Positions 1 through 10,211 of a stretch of 64,000 bases of DNA are shown here, piece after piece. The notes under the pieces were generated by a model, which saw only the letters and a program-made list of their open reading frames with translations, made no database searches and was not told the origin of the DNA. The stretch covers positions 8,901,247 through 8,965,246 of the forward strand of contig OX336354.1 in NCBI GenBank assembly GCA_946902875.1, given 5' to 3'. The position numbers and the translations under genes are program-made. The stretch's first letter is position 1. Each line of letters starts with the position of its first letter. The stretch is from Nematopogon swammerdamellus (lineage: Eukaryota; Arthropoda; Insecta; Lepidoptera; Adelidae).

Positions 1-297
1 ACAGTAGCTGAAAATAAGGAAACATTGAACGAGACAGAGAGAGTTACAGTTCCAGTAAGATCAAGCAGTAGGAAAGAAGTATCAGAGAGTAGTGTAATTG
101 ACACAAACAAGGTTTCAGAAGACAGTTCTAATGATTCCATCACTCCAGAGATAGAAAACAGTTTAAGAGGTGTAAATGTCCCAGACGTAGTAGCCAGTTG
201 CCACGGTGACAAGTATAAAGCTAGAATTATTCAGAAGGAAGATGGGCAGGGAATATTGAATTACATTGACACGATTTTAAATGAGGAGTCTTTATGA
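1..297 (+). CDS. C-terminal end of an unidentified ORF, open at the window edge
   Basis: Frame 1 is open from the first base to a TGA at 295-297, giving about 98 residues. The piece is hydrophilic and rich in Ser, Glu and Asn, and ends in ILNYIDTILNEESL. I recognise no domain. It may be the last exon of a host gene or the end of a retroelement polyprotein: the sequence after the stop is AT-rich and repeat-like, and no polyadenylation signal is obvious close by. The start and any upstream domain lie outside the window, so no function is assigned. Confidence 0.4.
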   Translation, partial: TVAENKETLNETERVTVPVRSSSRKEVSESSVIDTNKVSEDSSNDSITPEIENSLRGVNVPDVVASCHGDKYKARIIQKEDGQGILNYIDTILNEESL

Positions 298-931
298 TAT
301 AGAATATTATCTCGTCGAGGCTAGCCATATTTTTGAAATCTCATGTGCCGAGATTCCCTTCGGGATAGTTAGTTTAGGTTAGTTAGGGCTTTTTGTTTAT
401 ATTTATTAATTTAGCAATAGGAGGTTAGTCAACACATCACACAGCCTTGACTCGATCAGAGGTTGGCTACATTCAAGTATAACCCGTCGGAAATATCTAG
501 GAGCCTCGACAAAATGCGGTCAAACGCCTGCACACTATGGTCGGCAAACAGAGTTTCTTTCGAGGTCCCATGGGTACTATACCCATCTGAAATATCTCGG
601 CACCTCGAAACAATGCGACCATAGTGCTCAGTCATTATTAGACTGCATTCTGTTGAGGTGCCTAGATGTTTCCGTTGGGTAGTACCTATCATCCATCACA
701 CTCTTGCTGACCTCTCTAATATCTAATGCATTTTCTTGACCAAATTCAATTACATAGATTTTTTTTGGTTTTTTTGATGGAAGTATGTAAGTGCCAATTA
801 CTTAGTTAAAAATGTTAATATGTTAATTTGACATCACAAATAATTTAAGTACCTATGTAAAATACGGACTCGAAATCTCTTATAGATACAAAGGTTGTAA
901 ATGTATTATTTTTATCAAGTGATAATTTTGT
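298..931. repeat. AT-rich flank with three copies of a degenerate ~40-bp motif
   Basis: No gene is seen. A motif of the form GAAATATCT-GG-CCTCGA-AA-AATGC occurs in direct orientation near 487-520 and 589-617, and inverted near 648-690. A minus-strand reading frame at 456-692 results from this repeat structure and is not called. The rest is low-complexity AT-rich DNA. Confidence 0.4.
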
Positions 932-1360
932 TTAAGAGGATTCATATGGTAAAACAAAAATGCCATACGAACCCTCGATCGAATGGAGCGCAGTGCGCGC
1001 GTTTATATGGTGAATTTTGTAGTTTTTGTTTGTTTAAAAATTATTACGATTTGTTTTTTCAAATAATGCTGCTTTAGTGTCTAGAAAATTAAATTCCCTA
1101 TACAATGACGTAAATTTTACTCCAAAATAATTATCCAGTATGGAGCTAGCTCGACATAAGAAATTAAAATAGAGTCACATTCAGAAATTTTTTTCGCCAT
1201 GAAAAAATACTGTAAATTTAAAAAGCCTGCTTCAGTGTTTACTACATATTATTTAGTTTTTAAAAAATAAATGATTTTCTTCTATATATGTACTTCATAG
1301 AACTAAATTTTGGTTTGAAGTTTTACAATTTTCGTTGTTTTGCCATATGAATCCTCTTAA
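932..1360. mobile_element. Short inverted-repeat element (MITE-like), ~429 bp
   Basis: The left end TTAAGAGGATTCATATGG is repeated as its reverse complement at 1343-1360, and the match extends to about 26 bp with one mismatch. The TTAA at each end could be a piggyBac-type target duplication (932-935 and 1357-1360) or part of the terminal repeat, since TTAA is its own complement. The inner ends GAGGATTC are not the usual piggyBac CCY type. There is no coding capacity inside. Confidence 0.55.
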
Positions 1361-1802
1361 GTTCAAATTGCAATGTTACAAAATAACGAGGTTGCAGTAA
1401 ATTCGTGAAACGTAAGTATTACTGGGTTTTGGATTGAAAAAGAAACACTTTAGTTTAGAAATTTTAATTCATATGATGCACAAAAGATTCGGGTGTTCTG
1501 ACAATAAGCATCTCACATTAAAATACACATAATTACATTAAACAGAGCAGATTTTATTGTTCAGAAGTAAATGGATAGAATTCTACGCCAACAATAATTA
1601 TGTTGTCTTGTTTTGTTACATTAAAAAAAATAAGGTGCGACTGCCCACGGTAAATAAAATTGGAGCATGCGACTGAAAAAAACCTCGGCAACCGTTTATT
1701 GTCAAATGTCATACAAATGTGTTTTTAACTATTTCACCCTTGCGTGAGGGTAATTTCGTCGTCGTTGTATGTTTTGACAGCAAACGTTCGCCTCTCCCTT
1801 TT
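1361..1802. other. Intergenic AT-rich stretch
   Basis: No gene and no clear repeat boundary is seen. The stretch lies between a MITE-like element and a SINE. Confidence 0.5.
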
Positions 1803-2158
1803 TTGGATTCCGTACCCATATGGAAGCCTATTACTAAGCCTACGCCGTCCGTCCGTCCTTACGTCTGTCTGTCCTACCTTTGAAGGGCTGTATCTTTTAA
1901 ACCGTAATAGGTAGCCGGTTAAATTTGCAGAATATGTCTTATAATGGCGGATATACTAACAAATATATAAAAAAAAGTTACAAATTAAGGCGGTCCCATA
2001 AAAACATGTTTTTTCAACGTTTGCGCTATCGTAAAGACGGTTATACATACCTCTAAGCTTCAAACTTGGTATGATTATAGTGCAAACTCTAAACAGACCA
2101 ATTATGTGGTGGTACGGAAACCTAAGTCCGACTCGCACTTGGCCGGTTTTTTGGTTAA
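1803..2158 (-). mobile_element. SINE-A, near full-length copy
   Basis: Read on the minus strand, it begins with GGCCAAGTGCGAGTCGGACT, a tRNA-like B-box region followed by GGTTTCCGTACCACC. The body contains CCGGCTACCTATTACGGTTT, then CAGACAGACG-type repeats and a tail GGCGTAGGCTTAGTAATAGG-CTTCC. Other copies or parts in the window lie at 25848, 28614, 30140, 32020, 44365 plus 45100, 49196 and 58490. Of these it is one of the two most complete. Confidence 0.75.
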
Positions 2159-3263
2159 GTATAGATATTAACAACCCGTTATTATCCATTACAATTTTCT
2201 TCAGTAGCACACTCCAATAAAATGATACGCGACTGCTCTGCTGAAATCCGACAACAATATCAAATGTTCGGTTCGGTTTTCAACCGCCATTGCAGTGGTA
2301 CATCCGCATCCTACCTAGACAACATAAATATAATGAGGGAATGTCAATGCGATAGAGTAAGTTTAGGCTTAGCCCTGCTTACATATCGGAAAGTGCACAG
2401 ACTACGTAGAAAATTAGATTTCATACATCTCGAGGAATATTCACAAAAGTACTTTAGTAAACAAAGAAAATATTTTACTTAACCTATGTGAATTATTAGC
2501 TTTTTCATATTTTTAAGGTTCCGTACCTCATTGTCAATATCTTTTCACAAATTACTGCTATTATTTGTTTGTATACATCCGGACATCAACAAATGTGATT
2601 TGGCTGTCGTCAGTAAAGCATGAGAGAAGTATCGAATGGAAATTATTCACAAAAATATTACTTGTAGATCCCCATTTCTATACACCTACTTATCGACATT
2701 ACTTATGTATTTTAGCATTTTATCAATATGTTAGACACTAACATCGGATGGAATTCCTAATCAGTGTGGGTGGTGTAACTTTTTTTGACACAATGCGTGG
2801 AATGTACATTACACACAACAAAATTTGCCTTTTGGGCACGGCGCGTCTTAATATGTTTCTAACTAACCATACAAAGAAATTTACATCAAGACATTTATTT
2901 TACAAAGTTACACTTACAATCTGAAAATGTTCTTAATTCTACGTTCACATACCTAATCAAACAAAATTATCGTACAAATTAAATAATTTTGAGCCTTGAA
3001 CGGATTTTTGAGCCTCACTTTGCGCTCTTGTATTATAATTTTTTTTACTTAACTAACGTCTAGCTATTACTGTTTTTTACGATATGTAAATTCACACACA
3101 GTTATCTTCGTGGAAACATTGATGTGGATGGATAATGTTTGATCATAATGTCGTTTGTTAAAACAAGCTCATTGAAATGGCTTGAATTTAAATAATGTTT
3201 ATGTACTTCATTGGCTCATCATTATAATGATACAATTAAAAATGTTTGGCTAATTTTTCTTAA
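2159..3263. other. Intergenic AT-rich stretch
   Basis: An 86-codon plus-strand reading frame at 2222-2482 has no recognisable domain and is not called a gene. The remainder shows no repeat family I can name. Confidence 0.4.
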
Positions 3264-3534
3264 TTGAGTCGTATAGTTCCAGAACCCGCCAACTCTGTTT
3301 AGGACGATTTTACAGTAAGACGAAAAACCTATACCTCGATAAATAGCCGCCCATTCAAACTACGAGGGAGCCGGAATGAATTTTAATTTTTCTTTGCGAT
3401 TCACTCTGGATTAGAGTGTGTTAGGAACATAATGTCTTAACAGATAAGTGACAAATCTAGTACTTTATTCGAAACAGTTTATAACTACTTTTTTAGAGAA
3501 TGGATTTGGCGGGTTCTGGAACTATACGACTCAA
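3264..3534. mobile_element. MITE with ~29-bp perfect terminal inverted repeats
   Basis: The left end TTGAGTCGTATAGTTCCAGA continues through ACCCGCCAA. The right end is its exact reverse complement, ending CTATACGACTCAA at 3534. The element is about 271 bp, AT-rich inside, with no ORF. No clear target duplication was found, so the superfamily is not assigned. Confidence 0.75.
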
Positions 3535-4239
3535 ACATAAATAATGAAAACGCCTTTTCCAATGCATACCTACGTAATATGAAATAATTGAATAGGTACC
3601 TACGAAATATGCATCTACCCTTCACAGACGACTGTTGAAAGCCACAAACATTTCAGCGCATTGGTACTTAATTATAATTTAGTAATTTTTGAGTTTTCAT
3701 GAATGTTTTACCTGTAGTAGTGTTTGACCGTTTAAAATCATATATGTACCTACCAACGAAATTCTCAGGTTGTTATTAACCCAGTGGACCTCAGGTTTAT
3801 GAAAATTATTATTGAGAATAATATTATCTATGTATTGTCAAAGTGTTTTAATTACTGCAAGAAAAGCCTAAAACAGGTTTAACTGTGAAGTATTTTCCAT
3901 CACATTAAGTAAGTAGATGTGGACATAATATTTTTTTAAGTTTTATCCCCTTTCCAAAGGTCAACATAGCCAGATTAGCCATTCTTGTATAGTAAAAAAA
4001 GTTAATTGCAGTAAGTATGTGTGAGCTACAACATGGTTGGTTTGATCCATTGGGCATCTAAACTTCTAAACTGAAAATGTCAAATGATTGCTGACTCGTA
4101 AGGTCGAGTGTTGCAGCCGTAACTATAATGACGTCAGTGGCAGACTCGTAAGATCAAAAAGAACAAAAAAGTGCAAAGCTTTCTGAATTCACTTTCAATA
4201 CAGTTTCGGTACAAACTAAGTTCATGTCTATGTACCTAT
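3535..4239. other. Intergenic AT-rich stretch
   Basis: I see no gene or assignable repeat here. The region is AT-rich with short poly(T) runs. Confidence 0.4.
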
Positions 4240-4488
4240 GCTACCTTGCTAGTTGGTATGGTACGGTGGTATCAATCCGCCCGGCTTGATACCACCGCAC
4301 TGTATGAAAGGTCGGTCGAAGCGGCTATGTCAACCGTTCCTGTTTCCCGTCCAGTTCAGCGTTGGTGGTGCGACCGAAGGGAAGCACTGATATGGCACCT
4401 CGTTCACCAAGGTCCTATGGGCTGACATCACGGATGGTCGAGGTGATGGAAGACAACCGTGCCGTTTCAATTACAAAAAAAAAATATA
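4240..4488 (+). mobile_element. SINE-B, 5'-truncated copy
   Basis: It holds the body and tail of SINE-B: the TACCACCGCACTG core, the GGTCGGTCGAAGCGGCTATG segment, then TGGGCTGACATCACGGATGG and an A-rich end. The 5S-like head is missing, as expected for 5' truncation during target-primed reverse transcription. Confidence 0.75.
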
Positions 4489-4502
4489 TATAAAATAACT
4501 CG

Positions 4503-4531
4503 CGATATCATGGACTTAGGAATCAAAATCA
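4503..4531 (+). repeat. Short terminal match to the repeat at 5256-5630
   Basis: ATGGACTTAGGAATCAAAA here is the reverse complement of the left part of the repeat-like ORF region near 5275-5295. This suggests an end shared by two dispersed copies. Confidence 0.35.
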
Positions 4532-4933
4532 CAATGTATTTCATAGACATATAAAATACAGACCGCAAGATGGCGGCCAAGAGGGCGGCGGCGTTAGTTT
4601 CGTTTTATGCCACGTGCCAAAAGATCCTTGTCGGTCTGTACTTCCAGAAAAATTCCGTCGTAATCTGTGGTGCGAACATGACACATTATGGGGTGCCAAA
4701 ATATAAAAAAAATAAGCCTGCATTTCTACACTCTTTTATGAAGATTATGCGTAGATATATTAAAGAAATTGCATGTAAATTCAAAATTTTAATAATGTAC
4801 TATATTTTAACTATGTGTAGTTTCATGATTCAAGTGCAGCTATAGAAACACTATAGCTAGGTACACTTACCAAATATTTTTTTTTGTGTGGCAAGTGTTA
4901 ATCACACGGCTCCGTGGTAGCTATCTCTGTCAT

Positions 4934-5215
4934 ATTTTTAACCCCCGACGAAAAAAACGGAGGGGTGTTATAAGTTTGACGTACCTATGTGTGTGTGTGT
5001 GTCTGTGTGTCTGTCTGTGGCATCGTAGCTCCCAAACGGATGGACCGATTTGGATGCGTTTTTTTAAAATTAGGAACCTTGTTTAATCGCGATGGTTCTT
5101 AGCTCTGTTTGTAATCAAGTAATCAAATAATGAAGAAAAAAAAAATTCATTATCTTAAAAAGTGGACCGATTTTCATGCGGTTTTTTACCTCTGTGAATG
5201 AGGTAACTGAAAATA
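4934..5215 (+). repeat. Dispersed repeat with CCCCCGACG start and (TG)n/(TCTG)n tract
   Basis: The unit GGGGTGTTATAAGTTTGACG, then a GT/CTGT-rich tract, then GGCATCGTAGCTCC-AAACGG recurs at 53170-53345. That proves a repeat family; the type is unknown, and a LINE 3' end is plausible. The short plus-strand reading frames across it are not genes. Confidence 0.6.
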
Positions 5216-5255
5216 ATCTCTAATGCCACGGGCTAAGGTCTATTTTTCTATTGCG

Positions 5256-5618
5256 TCAATCTGGCGGTACGCTATCCTTTTTGATTCCTAAGTCCATGTC
5301 CGATATAGGGTCAAATGCTTTGTGGTAAAGCATTGAAGGCAACTTATAACGGTGAAGGTGTGCATCTGGGAAAGTGGTGTATGTAAGCAACATTATTGCT
5401 GAGGTATGTCGGGGAGTGATTGGTTTTATAAGCTCGCGCTGGGTCGTGCTTAGCTCCACCAAGGTCACTGGAGTCGCGACCAGTACTGACTCGCCATGTC
5501 TGCTCCCTGGCCGGGCACCGCAATAGGCACCGATACTCCTGGGGAGATGAGTCCCGTGAAATCTGCGGGATGAAAACGCATAATTAGCCTTTTGTGTACG
5601 GACAGCAATCAGCACCAC
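5256..5618 (-). CDS. 120-codon ORF in a repeat-rich island, probably transposon-derived
   Basis: An uninterrupted minus-strand frame with an ATG at 5618 encodes a basic, soluble 120-residue protein. It has no signal peptide or membrane segment, and I recognise no domain. One end of its DNA reappears at 4503-4531, and a SINE-B follows 22 bp beyond its start. Its GC content is above that of the flanks. The most economical reading is a degenerate part of a retroelement, but a small host gene cannot be excluded. Confidence 0.25.
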   Translation of the reverse strand: MVLIAVRTQKANYAFSSRRFHGTHLPRSIGAYCGARPGSRHGESVLVATPVTLVELSTTQRELIKPITPRHTSAIMLLTYTTFPDAHLHRYKLPSMLYHKAFDPISDMDLGIKKDSVPPD

Positions 5619-5643
5619 GCCGGCAGGGGGGTTTTTAAATTAT

Positions 5644-5840
5644 TTTTTACCTACAACATCCGTGATGTCAGCCCATAACACTGGCTGAAATTGGTGCCAC
5701 GTCAGTGCTTCCCTTCGGTCGTGCCGGCTACACTGAACTGTACGGAAAACACGAACTATTTACATAGCCGTTTCGACCGACCTTTCATTCAGTGCGGTGG
5801 TACCAACCCGGGCGGGTTAAACCCTACCACCTAGTAATAT
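5644..5840 (-). mobile_element. SINE-B, 5'-truncated copy
   Basis: On the minus strand the body runs from the CTAGGTGGTAGGGTTTAACC core through TACCACCGCACTG to the tail GCTGACATCACGGATGTTG. Directly beyond, at 5850-5945, lies a separate repeat whose reverse complement reads AGAATAGCCCCACTTCATCT. That second repeat also occurs at 52326-52385. Confidence 0.75.
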
Positions 5841-6105
5841 AAGAAAGAAGTCATATCCCTTAGTCGCCTTTTACGACATACACGGGGAGAGATGAAGTGG
5901 GGCTATTCTTTTGAAGTAAGTACCGGCCCCACACGGTACAGGTTGGTAGGTGCTCGTCATTTCTCACGCCAACGTAGATTTCTTCGAACGTACCTACACA
6001 GTTCAGTTTCGAACTTTCTGGGTTCACCATCTTCGTCGGTCTATCACGCATGGAGCATGGTAAACTTCGAATTGCCCATTAATTTCTCGGTTCGAATTAG
6101 CTTAT

Positions 6106-6391
6106 GTCAGCCTCCGTAGCTCGGTGGTGCGATGTATCGACGCTCGGTCGTGAAATTAAGCACACCCGGGTGCGGTCATAGAACTTGGACGGGTGACCGT
6201 TTCGGGTCCTAACGTAAAACTGTAGGTACCTTCCCTTCTACTACTTGGTGGCAGGGTTTAAACCCGCCCGGATTGATACCACACAGTGTTTTCCGCCCAG
6301 TTTAGTGTAGCCGGCCCGGCAAAGGTGAGTGCTGACATGGCATTGCATGGGTGTTACTAGACAACCATGTCAGGTTACTTAAAAAAAACTA
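6106..6391 (+). mobile_element. SINE-B with 5S-like head
   Basis: It starts GTCAGCCTCCGTAGCTCGG, passes through a diverged 5S-like segment (GGTCATAGAACTTGGACGGG, TGACC) and the GTAAAACTGTAGGT core. It ends after a shortened tail in TTAAAAAAAAC. Part of the tail is deleted compared with the copy at 52391. Confidence 0.75.
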
Positions 6392-6399
6392 CGTCATCG

Positions 6400-6545
6400 A
6401 CCCGGCGGTGAAATTGGTAACGCGTTGGCGGCTGGTGCCAGGCGTCCGGGTTCGAATCCTGGTCGGAACGTATTTTTTCTCTTTATTTCCGGCTTTGCAA
6501 CTATCTAACGAAGAAATATTAATTAAATGTTGTGTGGGCCTGTAA
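6400..6545 (+). mobile_element. tRNA-derived SINE-like segment
   Basis: GGTGAAATTGGTAACGCG resembles an A box and GGGTTCGAATCCTGGTC a good B box and T arm. A full cloverleaf with a sound acceptor stem could not be drawn. The following block, TATCTAACGAAGAAATAT, recurs at 28805-28822 and inverted near 39712-39735. A SINE is therefore likelier than a functional tRNA gene. Confidence 0.45.
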
Positions 6546-6721
6546 ATGGTGTATCTACGAGTATATACCGTGCTTATGTTCTGTGATGCAGTATACTGTA
6601 CCAATTTTAAGTGTTTTTCTTAATTGTATGTACCTATATGTACTTTTGGTAAACCTATAAATAAATAAACCAACCTGAACAGATATGCTACCTACATAAA
6701 GACACAAGAAAAAGCTCGGCA

Positions 6722-7037
6722 ATTTCTTTGATCGATCAAATCCGTAATGCCAAAATACGACAAACAACTAAGGCAGTCGACATTGCTAAGAAAATAAGCA
6801 GGCCGAAGTGGCAGTGGGCTGGGCACATCTGTCGCAGACCCGATAACCGCTGGGGTAGACGTGTGATCGAATGGAGGCCACGTTCAAGCTAACGTAGCGT
6901 GGGACACCCCCGGCCAGGTGGATATGCGACCTAAAAAAGGTAGCCGGGAGTGGATGGATGAGAAGAGCGGAAGACCGCGTCTGGTGGCGTGCCTTGGGAG
7001 AGGCCTATGTCCAGCAGCGGACCGATACGGGCTGATT
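6722..7037 (+). pseudogene. RTE-like LINE ORF2, C-terminal fragment
   Basis: In frame from about 6733 it reads QIRNAKIRQTTKAVDIAKK, then KWQWAGHICRRPDNRWGRRV and EWRPRSS before a stop. This is the familiar C-terminus of RTE-type LINE reverse transcriptases abundant in Lepidoptera. Frame-disrupted remnants follow, ending in a GGGCTGATT tail. Related ends occur at 40444, 43280, 18500 and 55560. It is 5'-truncated and inactive. Confidence 0.8.
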
Positions 7038-7170
7038 ATTTATTTATTTATTTATACTATATTACATTTGTTACTACAGAGCAAGCCCCAAAAATTCAAA
7101 ATGCAAAATCAGAATCTATTTAAGAGTTAGCTCAACGTATCTCACCGCGTACTTTTGAAATATTTTAGTA

Positions 7171-8830
7171 CTAGCTTTTGCCCGCGGCTTCGCTCGCGTG
7201 AAATTCGTATTTCAAAGGAAGAACTAAGAGCGAGCTGGGTTCAGACTAGTAACTAAGGGCGAGCTGGATTCAGGTAAACGATAAACCGTCTCGAAGAAAG
7301 TGAGTAACTTTTTGAGGCCGAAGGCGGAGTTGCGTTCAGGAAGACGATAAACCTTCTCGAAGACAGTAAGTAACTATGGGCGAGGCCGAAGGCCGAGCTG
7401 CGTTCAGGATGAGGGTAACCTTTTCGAAGAAAGTAAGTAACAGAGGGCGAGGTCGAAGGCCGAGCTGCGTTCAGGAAAACGATAAAACTTCTCGAAGACA
7501 GTAAGTAACTATGGGCGAGGCCGAAGGCCGAGCTGCGTTCAGGAAGAGGATAACCTTTTCAAAGAAAGTAACTAACAGAGGCGAGGCCGAAGGCCGAGTT
7601 GCGTTCAGGAATACCATAAAACTTCTCAGGAAGAGGATAACTTTTTCGAAGAAAGTAAGTAACAGAGGGCGAGGCCAAATGCCGAGCTTCGTTCAGGAAG
7701 ACGATAAACCTTCTCGAAGACAGTAAGTAACTATGGGCGAGGCCGAAGGCCGAGCTGCGTTCAGGATGAGGGTAACCTTTTCGAAGAAAGTAAGTAACAG
7801 AGGGCGAGGCCGAAGGCCGAGCTGCGTTCAGGAAAACGATAAACCTTCTCGAAGACAGTAAGTAACTATGGGCGAGGCCGAAGGCCGAGCTGCGTTCAGG
7901 AAGAGGATAAACCATCTTTAAGAAAGTAAGTAACAAAGGGCGAGGCCGAAGGCCGAGCTGCGTTCAGGAAGAGGATAACCTTTTCGAAGAAAGTAAGTAA
8001 CAGAGGGCGAGGCCGAACCGAGCTGCGTTTAGGAAGGCCATAAACCTTCTCGGAGAAAGTAAGTAACAGAGGGCGATGCCGAAGGCCGAGCTGCGTTCAG
8101 GAAGACGACAAACCTTTTCGAAGACAGTAAGTAACTATGGGCGAGGCCGAAGGCCGAGCTGCGTTCAGGAAGAGGATAAACCATCTTTAAGAAAGTAAGT
8201 AACAAAGGGCGAGGCCGAAGGCCGAGCTGCGTTCAGGAAGAGGATAACCTTTTCGAAGAAAGTAAGTAACAGAGGGCGAGGCCGAAGGCCGAGCTGCGTT
8301 TAGGAAGGCCATAAACCTTCTCGGAGAAAGTAAGTAACAGAGGGCGATGCCGAAGGCCGAGCTGCGTTCAGGAAGAGGATAACCTTTTCGAAGAATGTAA
8401 GTAACAGAGGGCGAGTCCGAAGGCCGAGCTGCGTTCAGGAAGACCACAAATCTTCTCGAAGAAAGTAACTTCTTTGTTAGTTACTTTCTTCGAAAATATT
8501 TATTCCCTTCCTGAACACATCTCGGCCTTCGGTCTCGCCCATAGTGACTTACTGTCTTCGAGAAGGTTTATCCTCTTCCTGAACGCTGCTCGGCCTTCGG
8601 CCTCGCCCTTTGTTACTTGCTTCCTTCGAGAAGGTTTAGGGTCTTCCTGAACGCAGCTCGGCCTTCGGCCTCGCCTTTTGTTACTTACTTTCTTCGAGAA
8701 GGTTTATAGTCTTCCCGAACGCAGCTCGGCCTTCGGCCTCGCCATTAGTTACTTACTTTCTTTGAGTAGGTTTATTGTCTTCCTGAACGCAACTCATTCA
8801 CAAACTTTCGCGTTTATAATATTAGTAGGA
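7171..8830 (-). mobile_element. Non-autonomous Helitron-like element with internal minisatellite
   Basis: On the minus strand it starts TCCTACTAATATTATAAACG at 8830 and ends GCCGCGGGCAAAAGCTAG at 7171. The flanking bases are A (5') and T (3'), as expected for Helitron insertion between A and T. A 5' TC, a GC-rich segment near the 3' end and a terminal CTAG fit the superfamily. The interior is almost wholly tandem units of about 67 bp. No Rep/helicase coding region is present. Confidence 0.75.
7230..8800. repeat. ~67-bp tandem repeat array inside the Helitron, with an inversion
   Basis: The unit, with GAGGCCGAAGGCCGAGCTGC, then GTTCAGGAAG, then TCGAAGAAAGTAAGTAAC, recurs about 18-19 times to about 8465. 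About four units then follow in the opposite orientation to about 8800. The junction at 8456-8491 is a hairpin, CGAAGAAAGTAACT/AGTTACTTTCTTCG. Each unit also contains a small GGCCGAAGGCC palindrome. The open reading frames across it are artefacts. Confidence 0.85.
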
Positions 8831-8959
8831 TGTATTTTGGGTAGGTTCGGAGTGAGGCCTGATTTTAGAAATTATTCCCAATTATCGGATGCATGCAAGC
8901 AAATCCGAAAGAAACAGCTAACAATATATAATTTTTTGAAATGTGTTAATTAAGCCCTT

Positions 8960-9340
8960 TCATTTGAAAACCAACGCGGCATCATTAAATAAAATTTTTT
9001 TTAGGTCATGACTTTATGTCCTTTAGAGGGCGCCATATCCAATTTTATGGGACGTCACATAGCCTCTATCCAGCGTCAAGACGCATCCAACGATACCTCA
9101 TTTGTCAAATTATGATAAGTAGTTTCGAAGTTATGAGGGAACAGATGAACATACATACATACATACATACATATATACATATATACATACATACATACAT
9201 ATATACATACATACATACATACATACATATGTACATACATACATACATACATACATACATACATACATACATACATACATACCGGTCAAACACATAACTC
9301 TCCTTTTCGCTTCGCCGTAGTCGGGTAAAAATAAGAATCT
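8960..9340 (+). repeat. Dispersed repeat ending in a tetranucleotide tract
   Basis: A GAGGGCGCCATATCC-containing segment is followed by GTTATGAGGGAACAGATGAAC, then the (ACAT)n tract and a CTTTTCGCTTCGCCGTAGTC end. Similar tails of dispersed elements exist near 9815 and 24566. The family is not named. Confidence 0.45.
9150..9282. repeat. (ACAT)n microsatellite with ATAT interruptions
   Basis: About 133 bp of near-perfect TACA tetramers. The MYVC and IHTY reading frames on both strands are by-products. Confidence 0.95.
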
Positions 9341-9549
9341 TTTCGCTAATATTGCGCGCATACTACACTACGTACAATATAATAAACATACGATCAAATA
9401 ACTTAGATCAAATAGGAACTCCAGATAAGTAAATATCCGCTAACATCGACTTGCAAGAACACTTTTACATAGGTTTGCACCTAAAATTAATCAAATAGAT
9501 ACCTAACGAAGTAAACCTACATAATATTATGAATCGAAATAAATAAAAT

Positions 9550-9966
9550 ACTCTATTCGAGACAATGCATACACACACCGCGCTCCGCCAGACCGCACCC
9601 CGCGCTGGGCTCAGCGCCTCCACCGCCGCGCCTCCAATCTCCGCCAGCTAGTCTCCGCCGCGCCGCGCCGCTCTTATTTCGATTCGATTTGTATGGGAGC
9701 CACATCTTAGCGTAGCCGGAAGTGTATTTTAGTTAGCCTATCCTGTGTCCCGTATAGTAAAATGGGCTTGTACTAAGTTTCATCAAATTCGGATGATGGC
9801 TTTAAGAGTTATGGAGGAACATACATACATACATACATACAGAAAAGATTTCTAAAAATCGTCAATTTAGCTTTAGTATCATACATAGAGGCTACAAACT
9901 CAATATTTCCTAAAACAAAGTAACTTACTCCATGACCATCCCTTACAGATTTATTATTAGTATTGA
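9550..9966 (-). mobile_element. Helitron-like family member with a divergent 3' part
   Basis: On the minus strand it begins TCAATACTAATAATAAATCT at 9966, after an A. It follows the family seen at 28857, 41324 and 61250 (GTCATGGAGTAAGTTACTTTG, then TAAGATGTGGCTC-CATACAAA). Beyond about 9690 it departs from the others into a CG-rich segment, so the lower boundary is approximate. It sits directly against the LINE fragment at 9970. Confidence 0.6.
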
Positions 9967-9969
9967 TTG

Positions 9970-10211
9970 ATTGATTGCAGTTGAAGACGTCTAAATCCGG
10001 AAACATGACCAACATTCGGTTGAGTGCGGCCAGCACCCGGTGAATTGGAGTCTGGCCATAGCGGAACGTCCGCGATGGACTTTCCGCAAACAGCAAGCGA
10101 CTCCTTGCACGCAGATATTTATTCGGGACATGCAGCGACATCATACCGAGGACGGATGGATTGTCTATACGACCATTCAGCAAGAGGAAGAAATGCATAA
10201 GTAACTGTACA
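9970..10211 (-). pseudogene. LINE ORF2 C-terminal fragment (CR1/Jockey-like), touching ey exon 6
   Basis: The minus frame from about 10198 reads MHFFLLLNGRIDNPSVLG, then SLHVPNKYLRARSRLLFAES and a HRVLAALNR segment. This is the pattern of the region after the reverse transcriptase in CR1/Jockey-type LINEs (hydrophobic helix, VP, R-R-LF). Its 5' end reaches to within bases of the ey stop codon, and its 3' end is cut by a Helitron-like element. Two AATAAA hexamers occur on the minus strand at 10118-10123 and 9950-9955; either could serve as a polyadenylation signal for ey. Confidence 0.6.

Noticed and set aside
2222..2482. 86-codon plus-strand ORF
   Set aside because: It has an ATG and a fair length but no recognisable domain, no splice or promoter context, and lies in AT-rich repeat-flanked DNA. 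Chance ORFs of this size are expected.
6403..6475. Possible tRNA gene
   Set aside because: The T arm is good, but the acceptor stem does not pair well and the flanks recur elsewhere. A SINE head fits better.
7511..8447. Long frames with repeated RGRGRR- or SAFGLA-type peptides
   Set aside because: They follow the ~67-bp Helitron minisatellite on both strands and change frame with unit-length changes.
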